Shown piece after piece: positions 1 to 5,354 of a stretch of DNA of 7,961 bases (its first letter is position 1; each line of letters opens with the position of its first letter). The notes below the pieces were generated by a model. It was not told the origin of the DNA. It made no database searches and worked only from the letters and a program-made list of their open reading frames with translations. The stretch spans positions 1 to 7,961 of the forward strand of contig JAQVTZ010000086.1 in assembly GCA_028699795.1 (NCBI GenBank). The letters are read 5' to 3'. This stretch comes from Clostridia bacterium (lineage in GTDB: Bacteria > Bacillota > Clostridia > Christensenellales > DTU072). The position numbers and the translations under genes are program-made.

Positions 1-291
1 GTCTATCTTGGCAACATCCTGCTTGCGCAACGGGCGCCTGTCTACAAAATTTTCTACATAAAACTTATAGGCCATAGGAGAAGGCACCCTGCCCGCCGAA
101 GTATGCGGTTGGGAAAGGTATCCCATGTCCTCGAGCGTAGAGAGCTCGGAACGTATCGTAGCGGAACTAATGTCTTCGAAATACTTAGACTTAATTTCGC
201 CAGACGAAACCGGCGTCGCCTTTTTGATGTATTCGTCCACTACGACCTTGAGAATTTTTTGTTTGCGTGATGATAATTTTGTTTCTTTCAT
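1..291 (-). CDS. hrcA: HrcA heat-shock repressor, N-terminal part (cut by window edge)
   Basis: The first 97 codons of a gene that runs off the left end of the window. HrcA represses class I heat-shock operons (hrcA-grpE-dnaK-dnaJ, groESL) by binding CIRCE, and its activity is tuned by GroEL. The visible part is the winged-helix DNA-binding region. It contains the family signatures SSATIRSEL (residues 42-50), LEDMGYL (53-59) and QPHTSAGRVPS (61-71). The GAF-like and dimerization parts lie outside the window. The ATG at 291 is the first possible start, because an in-frame stop lies upstream inside the CIRCE region. The Shine-Dalgarno match before it is poor. The gene carries its own promoter and CIRCE operator, so it should repress itself. 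grpE-dnaK-dnaJ probably follow outside the window (inference from the usual gene order). Confidence 0.95.
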   Translation of the reverse strand, partial: MKETKLSSRKQKILKVVVDEYIKKATPVSSGEIKSKYFEDISSATIRSELSTLEDMGYLSQPHTSAGRVPSPMAYKFYVENFVDRRPLRKQDVAKID

Positions 292-314
292 CTTGGCAGA
301 CCCACTTGCGTTTG

Positions 315-341
315 TTAGCACTCTATATCGTCGAGTGCTAG
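315..341. promoter_or_regulatory. CIRCE operator (HrcA binding site)
   Basis: Inverted repeat TTAGCACTC (315-323), a 9-base spacer, then GAGTGCTAG (333-341). This matches the CIRCE consensus TTAGCACTC-N9-GAGTGCTAA at all but the last base. It lies just downstream of the hrcA -10 box and covers the expected transcription start, so HrcA bound here would block initiation and the leader. The repeat also sits in the 5' untranslated RNA. The right half-site belongs to a larger perfect palindrome at 334-345. Confidence 0.95.
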
Positions 342-345
342 CACT

Positions 346-373
346 ATTATATCACTATTATGCGCTTTGTCAA
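346..373 (-). promoter_or_regulatory. sigma-A type promoter of hrcA
   Basis: Reading the minus strand, the -35 box TTGACA (368-373, perfect) is followed by a 16-base spacer and the -10 box TATAAT (346-351, perfect). Transcription would start near 339, inside the CIRCE operator, giving a leader of about 48 bases. The consensus boxes combined with the operator imply strong expression when HrcA is inactive. Confidence 0.85.
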
Positions 374-393
374 GGAAAAATTACTAATTTTGC

Positions 394-426
394 AAAAAAA
401 ATCACAATGAAATTCGAGTCTCATTG
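394..426 (-). terminator. likely intrinsic terminator of lepA-hemW
   Basis: On the minus strand, 52 bases past the hemW stop, an 8-bp AT-rich stem (arms 419-426 and 405-412, including one G-U pair, 6-base loop) is followed after three bases by a run of eight T (401-394). The stem is weak and the U-run is slightly offset, so termination may be partial. It sits just before the hrcA -35 box. Confidence 0.55.
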
Positions 427-478
427 CAAAAGAGCTATAAAGGTATCGTTTAATAAATAGAGGTACCCAAATATAGAA

Positions 479-1594
479 TTATTTCAAAAACTTTTTTGCG
501 ACATAGCTTTCGAGGAGCATTTTCTCTTTTTTTATGCGGATTCTGCCGTTATTGAAATCGAGAAGCTCTATTAAAGCGCCGATTTCTTCTTTATACTTTT
601 CATTGAAATCAATATGGAATAAATGATTGATTTCCGCTACCTCAAACCCTTCTTCCAGACGGAGTTTGAGCATAATATATTCGAACAACGCATCCTTTAC
701 CGAAATATCTGTTTTGCCCGCTAGGCCGTTGCCGAGATGCTCGCCGTTGAGATAAGCGTTCATATCAGACGGGTTCTCGTATCGAACACCTTTTATAAAA
801 GAGTGCGCGGCCGCGCCCAATCCGATATATTCTTGTCTGTTCCAATATTTAAGATTGTGCATACAATCACGCTTATTTCGGGCAAAATTGCTGATTTCAT
901 ACCTCTCGAATGCATATTGTTGCATAATAGAACTCCCTGCATCGTACATATCTGCCGTAAGGTCGTCATCGGGGAGTATCATTCGCTTCTCTTTCACGGC
1001 AATCCCCATGGGAACACTTTCAGAAAGCTTCAACATATATTGGGAAACATGGGTGACATACGGCAAAATATGCTTTAGCGTTTCTTCGACATCGCGAACG
1101 GTTTGCATGGGAAGCCCCAGCATGATATCCGCGCTGACATCGGGGAAGAGGCGCGCCGCGCGCGATAAGGCATCCAAAGCCTCTTGCGGCGTGTGTAGTC
1201 GCCCTATCGCCTTAAGAATACCTGCCTGCAACGCTTGTACACCGATGCTGACACGGTTGATGCCCAAAGACGGATAAAAAGACAGTTTGTCCGATGAACA
1301 GGGATTTACTTCAATCGAGAATTCTTTTATCTCGACATGTGCGCATTTGTAAATATGAGCGATTAACCTTTCGAGAAGACTTTGCGGCAACACGCTGGGC
1401 GTGCCGCCCCCAAGATACACCGTATCAATCACCGTATCCGGATACGCCGCCATCAATAAAGAAAGCTCATTGCATACTTCTTCAATATATCTACTCGCTA
1501 ATTCTGTATCTAAAGCTACCGAAAAGAAGTCGCAATAGGCACACTTGCGAATACAAAAGGGGATATGGATATAAAGCCCTCTATTAGTTGTCAT
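479..1594 (-). CDS. hemW: HemW, radical SAM heme chaperone
   Basis: A 371-residue protein of the HemN/HemW radical SAM family, close to the usual HemW length. The CxxxCxxC cluster motif (Cys14, Cys18, Cys21) is followed by DF, as in HemW; the CxC of true coproporphyrinogen dehydrogenase HemN is absent. Other signatures are GGGTP (62-66, SAM binding), GINRVSIGVQ (111-120), DIMLGLP (156-162), YEISNFA (232-238) and HNLKYW (246-251), which fits the HNxxYW motif linked to heme binding in HemW. Residues from about 300 form the C-terminal HemN_C-like domain. HemW is thought to bind heme and hand it to respiratory proteins; older annotations call it an oxygen-independent coproporphyrinogen oxidase. 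The start overlaps the end of lepA by 11 bases and has no clear Shine-Dalgarno, so translation is probably coupled to lepA. Confidence 0.93.
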   Translation of the reverse strand: MTTNRGLYIHIPFCIRKCAYCDFFSVALDTELASRYIEEVCNELSLLMAAYPDTVIDTVYLGGGTPSVLPQSLLERLIAHIYKCAHVEIKEFSIEVNPCSSDKLSFYPSLGINRVSIGVQALQAGILKAIGRLHTPQEALDALSRAARLFPDVSADIMLGLPMQTVRDVEETLKHILPYVTHVSQYMLKLSESVPMGIAVKEKRMILPDDDLTADMYDAGSSIMQQYAFERYEISNFARNKRDCMHNLKYWNRQEYIGLGAAAHSFIKGVRYENPSDMNAYLNGEHLGNGLAGKTDISVKDALFEYIMLKLRLEEGFEVAEINHLFHIDFNEKYKEEIGALIELLDFNNGRIRIKKEKMLLESYVAKKFLK

Positions 1595-3389
1595 CGAGCT
1601 TTAGGATAGACATAAACGCTTCGGAAGGTACTTCGACAGAGCCGATCTGCCGCATGCGTTTTTTGCCCTCTTTTTGTTTCTCTAGCAACTTCTTTTTGCG
1701 CGTAATATCGCCGCCGTAGCACTTTGCAAGCACATCTTTGCGCACCGCTTTTACCGTTTCACGCGCGATAATCTTGCCTCCGATTGCCGCTTGAACAGGG
1801 ATTTCGAATTGTTGGCGGGGGATAATATCTTTTAGTTTCTCTGCCATACGCCGGCCCGTAGTGTAGGCATGGTCGCGATGGACTATCACAGACAGCGCGT
1901 CGCATATATCACCGTTTAGCAGCATATCCAATTTAACGAGATTGCTTACGGCATAGCCATCCATTTCGTAATCGAGGCTGGCGTATCCTCTGGAGCGCGA
2001 TTTGAGCGCATCGAAAAAGTCATAGATAATTTCGGCAAGAGGAATCGTATATTCTATTTTGACACGGTTCGCTTCCAGATAAGTCATGTTAATAAAGATT
2101 CCGCGCTTTTGTTGACAAAGCTCCATCACCGCGCCCACATAGTCGGGCGGCGTAAAGATGAACGCTTTTACGACGGGCTCTTCTATTTTCTCGATTTCCA
2201 TCGGGTTGGGAAGTTTAGAAGGGTTTTCGACAATGAGCATTTCGCCGTTTGTCTTGTATACTTTATAGCTCACACTAGGGGCGGTTGTCACGAGGTCGAG
2301 GTCGAACTCGCGCTCTAACCTTTCTTCGATAATTTCCATATGCAATAAGCCGAGGAAGCCACAACGGAATCCGAACCCCAACGCGCCCGAACTTTCGGGC
2401 TCTATCACCAATGCGGCATCGTTTAGATTAAGCTTATCCAGCGCGTCTCTCAACTCGTTATAACGGCCTCCGTCTGCAGGATAAATGCCCGCGAACACCA
2501 TAGGATGCACCTTTTTATAGCCTTTGAGAGGCACTTTTGCGCCGCCTATTGCATGCGTAATTGTGTCGCCCACCGAAGTATCTTTTACATTTTTGATGCT
2601 TGCGGCAAGGTAACCCACATCCCCTGCTGACAGTTTTGCAATGGGCAACATATTGGGCGTAAATACGCCCACTTCGGTTACCTCAAACTCTTTGCCGCTG
2701 GCCATCATTTTAATGCGTTGCCCCGCCGACACACTGCCTTCCATAATGCGGATATTGCATATCGCGCCTTTATAATTGTCATAAATGCTGTCAAAAATAA
2801 GCGCTTTGAGCGGCGCGCTTTCGTCGCCGTGCGGCGGAGGAAGTTTCTCTATAATCTGCACCAAAACATCCTCAATATTGATTCCTTCTTTTGCGCTGAC
2901 CAAGGGCGCCTCGGATGCGTCTAACCCGATCACATCTTCGATTTCTTTTTTTGTACCTTCTGTATCTGCCGAAGCGAGATCAATTTTGTTAATCACAGGT
3001 AGTATTTCGAGGTCGTTATCGAGAGCAAGATAAACATTGGTAAGCGTTTGCGCTTCAATGCCTTGCGTGGCGTCTACGATAAGGATCGCGCCCTCACAAG
3101 CCGCAAGTGAGCGGCTGACTTCGTAAGTGAAATCCACATGTCCGGGGGTGTCAATAAGGTTAAAAGTATATTCTTTCCCGTTATATTTATAAAACATACG
3201 CACGGGGGTCAGCTTAATGGTAATGCCACGCTCCCGCTCGATATCCATGGCATCCAGTAACTGCTGTTTCATTTCACGCTCGGAAACCGCGCCCGTCTTT
3301 TCGATGATGCGGTCTGCAAGCGTGCTTTTGCCGTGGTCGATATGCGCCACGATACAGAAATTGCGTATCAAATTTTGTCTATCGTTCAT
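1584..3389 (-). CDS. lepA: LepA / elongation factor 4, ribosome-associated GTPase
   Basis: A 601-residue protein, full length for LepA. All GTPase motifs are present: P-loop AHIDHGKS (15-22), switch I RGITIK (54-59), DTPGH (80-84), NKID (134-137) and SAK (165-167). They are followed by the beta-barrel domain (about 190-280), the EF-G III/V-like domains (about 290-485) and the LepA-specific C-terminal domain. The latter has a basic tail rich in K and R (about 548-583) that reaches the tRNA/peptidyl-transferase side of the ribosome in known structures. EF4 acts on ribosomes during initiation or elongation, especially under stress; its exact role is debated. The ATG at 3389 has an AGGA element five bases upstream. 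It is the first gene of a lepA-hemW unit read from the promoter at 3493-3521, with a leader of about 97 bases. The downstream order hemW-hrcA is widely conserved in Firmicutes. Confidence 0.98.
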   Translation of the reverse strand: MNDRQNLIRNFCIVAHIDHGKSTLADRIIEKTGAVSEREMKQQLLDAMDIERERGITIKLTPVRMFYKYNGKEYTFNLIDTPGHVDFTYEVSRSLAACEGAILIVDATQGIEAQTLTNVYLALDNDLEILPVINKIDLASADTEGTKKEIEDVIGLDASEAPLVSAKEGINIEDVLVQIIEKLPPPHGDESAPLKALIFDSIYDNYKGAICNIRIMEGSVSAGQRIKMMASGKEFEVTEVGVFTPNMLPIAKLSAGDVGYLAASIKNVKDTSVGDTITHAIGGAKVPLKGYKKVHPMVFAGIYPADGGRYNELRDALDKLNLNDAALVIEPESSGALGFGFRCGFLGLLHMEIIEERLEREFDLDLVTTAPSVSYKVYKTNGEMLIVENPSKLPNPMEIEKIEEPVVKAFIFTPPDYVGAVMELCQQKRGIFINMTYLEANRVKIEYTIPLAEIIYDFFDALKSRSRGYASLDYEMDGYAVSNLVKLDMLLNGDICDALSVIVHRDHAYTTGRRMAEKLKDIIPRQQFEIPVQAAIGGKIIARETVKAVRKDVLAKCYGGDITRKKKLLEKQKEGKKRMRQIGSVEVPSEAFMSILKLDDN

Positions 3390-3492
3390 GTTGATCCTGT
3401 ATCAATTATGCTCTAATTTAAAAAAACTTCGCCAATAATACGCACAAAGCATTTCACTTTTTTTGTATTTAAGAAGTAATTCTTTAACATTC

Positions 3493-3521
3493 ATTATATA
3501 TAAGAAATGGAGTTTTAGCAA
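3493..3521 (-). promoter_or_regulatory. promoter of lepA-hemW
   Basis: On the minus strand, -35 TTGCTA (3516-3521, 4 of 6 consensus), 17-base spacer, -10 TATAAT (3493-3498, perfect). The start would be near 3486, about 97 bases before the lepA ATG. I see no clear hairpin or riboswitch in that leader. The box is back to back with the promoter of the plus-strand phosphodiesterase gene. Confidence 0.7.
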
Positions 3522-3539
3522 TCAAAATCCCGTATCCTG

Positions 3540-3568
3540 TTGATTTATGTTAAATAATGTAATATAAT
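3540..3568 (+). promoter_or_regulatory. promoter of the glycerophosphodiesterase gene
   Basis: -35 TTGATT (3540-3545, 4 of 6), exactly 17 bases, then -10 TATAAT (3563-3568, perfect). Initiation near 3575 gives a short leader of about 22 bases that holds the strong ribosome binding site GGGGAGGTG (3584-3592), five bases before the ATG. The -35 box is 18 bases from the opposite-facing lepA -35 box, so the 208-base gap 3390-3597 is a compact divergent promoter region. Confidence 0.75.
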
Positions 3569-3597
3569 GCAATAGTATCATTTGGGGAGGTGTACCA

Positions 3598-4332
3598 ATG
3601 AGATTATTTCAGGTTCCGATAGCGCACAGAGGCTTACACGACGGGCAGTCGCCCGAAAATTCGCCCTCCGCATTTCAAAAAGCGATAGACGCGGGCTACA
3701 ATATCGAAACAGATGTTCATTTACTGAAAGACGGCAAAGTCGTTTGCTTTCATGATTTTACGCTTCAACGGGTACTTCAAGGCAAACAGGGCAAAATTGA
3801 AGACCTTACATACGCCGACCTCTGCGGCAACGACTACCTTTTGCCCAACGGTGAGCATATCCCGCTTTTCGAAGACCTTATCGCGCTTGTAGACGGCAAA
3901 GTAAATATTCTTTGCGAACTAAAATCCATCAATGCTATTAAATTCGACTTAGAAAAAAAGGTTTACGAGCTTATTAAAGACAAACCTTGGATCAAAGTAC
4001 AAGCATTCAACCCAATATCAATGATATGGTTTGCAAGAAACGCGCCCGAGGTGTGTCGCGGACAACTGGCTACAGACGCTCCAAATAAGTTATTAAAAAT
4101 ACTTTTTATGTTTACAGGTCCGTTCAAGCTCCTCAAAAAATCTCGCCCCGATTTTTTTGCCTACAATATAGAATGTCTACCTAACCCCAAAGTCACAGAA
4201 GCATGCAAAAAATACGGTATGAAGCTGCTTTCATGGACGGTTGATACCGAAGAAAAGGTTGCCACCGCGCACAAAGCAAATGTGGACAATATTATTTTCG
4301 AAGCGATACGGCCTGAAGGGTATAAGAAATAA
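3598..4332 (+). CDS. Glycerophosphodiester phosphodiesterase (GDPD family, cytoplasmic)
   Basis: A 244-residue TIM-barrel phosphodiesterase. It hydrolyses glycerophosphodiesters (deacylated phospholipid head groups) to sn-glycerol 3-phosphate plus an alcohol. The family signature is complete: AHRG with His10 and Arg11, PEN (19-21), metal ligands in ETDVH (Glu37, Asp39), catalytic FHD (His52) and CELK (Glu107). Trp213 lies in the C-terminal LSWTVD strand, typical of the family. There is no signal peptide or membrane segment, so it acts inside the cell like E. coli UgpQ and unlike secreted GlpQ. It is a single-gene unit with its own promoter and terminator, divergent from lepA. No glycerol-3-phosphate transporter lies beside it, so its substrate source is unknown. 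A role in lipid turnover or scavenging is inferred from the family. Confidence 0.92.
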   Translation: MRLFQVPIAHRGLHDGQSPENSPSAFQKAIDAGYNIETDVHLLKDGKVVCFHDFTLQRVLQGKQGKIEDLTYADLCGNDYLLPNGEHIPLFEDLIALVDGKVNILCELKSINAIKFDLEKKVYELIKDKPWIKVQAFNPISMIWFARNAPEVCRGQLATDAPNKLLKILFMFTGPFKLLKKSRPDFFAYNIECLPNPKVTEACKKYGMKLLSWTVDTEEKVATAHKANVDNIIFEAIRPEGYKK

Positions 4333-4350
4333 ATTACAAATTTAGATATA

Positions 4351-4383
4351 AAAACGGCGGTGCCTAAAGACAACGCCGTTTTT
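4351..4383. terminator. bidirectional intrinsic terminator
   Basis: A 9-bp stem AAAACGGCG (4351-4359) pairs with CGCCGTTTT (4374-4382), enclosing 14 bases that can add two inner pairs. The plus strand ends in TTTTT. The minus strand ends in TTTTT followed by ATAT. It lies 18 bases after the phosphodiesterase stop and 17 bases after the stop of the small minus-strand gene, so it serves both converging genes. Confidence 0.88.
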
Positions 4384-4399
4384 ACATACATGTAATTGG

Positions 4400-4504
4400 T
4401 TACTGCCAAAGCTTCTTCATTGCTTTTTTTGTCATTGGTGTAGACAAAAGTAACATGGACCCTACTGTACCCAAGGCTATTCCTGCAAAAAATCCTATAC
4501 GCAT
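4400..4504 (-). CDS. Small 34-residue single-pass membrane peptide, unknown function
   Basis: A short open reading frame with a textbook ribosome binding site (AGGAGG at 4517-4512, seven bases before the ATG at 4504) and a terminator 17 bases after its TAA. Residues 3-21 form a glycine-rich hydrophobic segment beginning IGFFAGIALGTVG, with glycines at 4, 8 and 12 (GxxxGxxxG, a helix-packing pattern). It is followed by STP and a basic tail with Lys at 26, 27, 30 and 31, ending LWQ. The positive tail after one membrane helix suggests it faces the cytoplasm. It loosely resembles small YtxH-like peptides of Firmicutes, but I do not recognise a named family. It lies downstream of hpf but is separated from it by hpf's terminator. 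I found no convincing promoter; a palindrome and direct repeats lie upstream (4525-4556). Confidence 0.72.
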   Translation of the reverse strand: MRIGFFAGIALGTVGSMLLLSTPMTKKAMKKLWQ

Positions 4505-4511
4505 ATATCAT

Positions 4512-4517
4512 CCTCCT
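4512..4517 (-). promoter_or_regulatory. ribosome binding site of the 34-codon gene
   Basis: AGGAGG on the minus strand, seven bases before the ATG at 4504. It selects this frame over a longer antisense frame whose ATG (4511-4509) directly abuts the Shine-Dalgarno itself and so could not be served by it. Confidence 0.8.
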
Positions 4518-4524
4518 GCCAATA

Positions 4525-4556
4525 GTATGTAACAGTCGCAACCGGTTGGTATGTAA
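4525..4556. repeat. direct repeats flanking a palindrome, possible operator
   Basis: GTATGTAA occurs at 4525-4532 and again at 4549-4556. Between them is the 10-base perfect palindrome CAACCGGTTG (4539-4548). The cluster lies 20 to 50 bases upstream of the 34-codon gene, where a promoter or operator would be expected, but no sigma-A boxes with proper spacing fit. The role is inferred only from position and symmetry. Confidence 0.35.
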
Positions 4557-4598
4557 AATACTGACAAATTAGTGTGGCCTAAACTTTCTATGAATACA

Positions 4599-4629
4599 CA
4601 AAACAAAAGGGACATCGAAATGCCCCTTT
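4599..4629 (-). terminator. intrinsic terminator of hpf
   Basis: On the minus strand AAAGGGGCAT (4629-4620), a TTCG loop (4619-4616), then ATGTCCCTTT (4615-4606): a 10-bp stem with one G-U pair. It is followed by a T-rich tail. It starts 24 bases after the hpf stop. Read on the plus strand the same stem has an A-C mismatch, so it is mainly a minus-strand terminator. Confidence 0.85.
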
Positions 4630-4652
4630 CTTTTATGTTATCTCATATAAAT

Positions 4653-5204
4653 CTAGTATTGCGGTGTAATGAGTCCATAATCGCCGTCGTTTCGTCTGTA
4701 AACAACCGACACGAGATTGTCTTCGGCGTTAACGAATACATGAAAGTTATGGTCCAAAAGTTCGAGTTCGGCAATTGCCTGTTGTACCGTAATGATAGAG
4801 ATATCGAAGTTTTTTACTTTTACCACTTTGCCATAGCTTTCGGGAACGGAGTCTTTTGGCTCATCAACTTTTTGTGTAGGTGTTTTTGCGGATTTCCGCA
4901 ATTTACTTATCAGTCTTGTATGATACTTAAGGATTTGTTTTTCTAGTTTGGGAATTAGGATATCGATATTGTTAAACATGTTTTCGGAGGTTGTTTCGGT
5001 GCGTACAATTTGTTTGCCGTCGTTAAACAGCGTAATTTCCATCGTATACTTACCGGTACCTACCGTGCTGAGTTTGACTTTTGCGCTCGGTTCGTCTTCG
5101 AAATACTTATCCAGTTTGTCAACCTTCTTTTCGAGTATTTCTACAAGTTTGGTCTTTTGGCCGTTGTCTTCTTTGTAGTTCCTGTTGATGATTTCGATAC
5201 GCAT
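4653..5204 (-). CDS. hpf: Long-form ribosome hibernation promoting factor HPF
   Basis: A 183-residue protein, the usual size for long HPF (YvyD/RaiA-like). The N-terminal S30AE domain (about 1-100) binds the 30S decoding region, blocking tRNA and mRNA sites. A linker (about 101-125, rich in K, P, T and D) leads to the C-terminal dimerization domain (about 126-183). That domain has the conserved pattern FDISIITVQQAIAELELLDH, the core HNFHVFVN (152-159) and VVYRRNDGDYGLI (167-179). Long HPF pairs two 70S ribosomes into inactive 100S dimers in stationary phase or stress. The frame is open for 31 more codons upstream, but the ATG at 5204 is preferred: it has AAGGAG eight bases upstream and the protein begins MRIEI as in relatives. 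The gene follows clpC on the same strand and ends at the terminator 4599-4629. No strong promoter is seen in the gap before it. Confidence 0.95.
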   Translation of the reverse strand: MRIEIINRNYKEDNGQKTKLVEILEKKVDKLDKYFEDEPSAKVKLSTVGTGKYTMEITLFNDGKQIVRTETTSENMFNNIDILIPKLEKQILKYHTRLISKLRKSAKTPTQKVDEPKDSVPESYGKVVKVKNFDISIITVQQAIAELELLDHNFHVFVNAEDNLVSVVYRRNDGDYGLITPQY

Positions 5205-5212
5205 AGTTGGTT

Positions 5213-5218
5213 CTCCTT
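5213..5218 (-). promoter_or_regulatory. ribosome binding site that sets the hpf start
   Basis: AAGGAG on the minus strand, eight bases before the ATG at 5204. It rules out the upstream in-frame ATG at 5297, which would place a terminator-like hairpin inside the coding region. Confidence 0.85.
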
Positions 5219-5230
5219 TTTTTATTAACG

Positions 5231-5265
5231 AAACAAAAATGCTTGCTTGCAAGGGCATTTTTGTG
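5231..5265 (-). terminator. terminator-like hairpin between clpC and hpf
   Basis: ACAAAAATGC (5233-5242) pairs with GCATTTTTGT (5255-5264), a 10-bp stem with a 12-base loop. An alternative fold adds CTTG/CAAG pairs and a bulge. On the minus strand the closing arm supplies TTTTT, followed by GTTTC. It could terminate clpC transcripts fully or partly, or act as an attenuator in the hpf leader, since it ends 28 bases before the hpf ATG. Confidence 0.6.
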
Positions 5266-5278
5266 AAGTTATCAATTA

Positions 5279-5352
5279 GGTATAATACCCCGCCCATTAG
5301 GGCGGAAGCGCCGTTAGGCGCGGGTGCAGGGCTTGCCCTGCGGTATCATACC
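5279..5352. repeat. 74-base palindrome-packed element, cloverleaf-like
   Basis: A GC-rich island in AT-rich surroundings. Both ends carry near-identical 11-base self-palindromes, GGTATAATACC (5279-5289) and GGTATCATACC (5342-5352), which can also pair with each other with one mismatch. Between them are three hairpins: CCGCCC-ATTA-GGGCGG (5290-5305), GCGCC-GTTA-GGCGC (5308-5321) and GCAGGGC-TT-GCCCTGC (5326-5341). It begins two bases past the clpC stop. The form is that of a short extragenic palindromic repeat; the number of copies in the genome cannot be seen here. It may protect the 3' end of clpC mRNA or set the clpC:hpf ratio (inference). Confidence 0.6.
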
Positions 5353-5354
5353 GA

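Noticed and set aside
125..460. A 111-codon plus-strand frame across the hrcA start
   Set aside because: It runs antisense to hrcA and through its promoter and CIRCE operator; the minus-strand HrcA translation is unmistakable.
479..1594. Coproporphyrinogen III dehydrogenase HemN
   Set aside because: It lacks the fourth cysteine (CxC) of HemN and has CDF and HNxxYW as in HemW.
4161..4541. A 126-codon minus-strand frame overlapping the phosphodiesterase gene
   Set aside because: It is antisense to a clear gene and crosses the bidirectional terminator. The AGGAGG site serves the 34-codon frame instead.
5279..5289. Promoter -10 box (TATTAT on minus, TATAAT on plus) for hpf or a plus-strand gene
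   Set aside because: No acceptable -35 box lies at 15-19 bases on either strand; the motif is explained by the end palindrome.
5205..5297. Longer N-terminus for HPF from an upstream in-frame ATG
   Set aside because: It would put a hairpin and the AAGGAG site inside the coding region, and the extra residues do not resemble HPF.
5308..5321. Integron attC-like site (GTTAGGC core)
   Set aside because: Only one core-like heptamer is present, with no partner RYYYAAC at the other end on the same strand and no cassette genes.
5279..5352. tRNA gene
   Set aside because: The fold is cloverleaf-like but lacks the T-loop GTTCGANTC pattern, the D-loop GG, a 7-base anticodon loop and a 7-bp acceptor stem.
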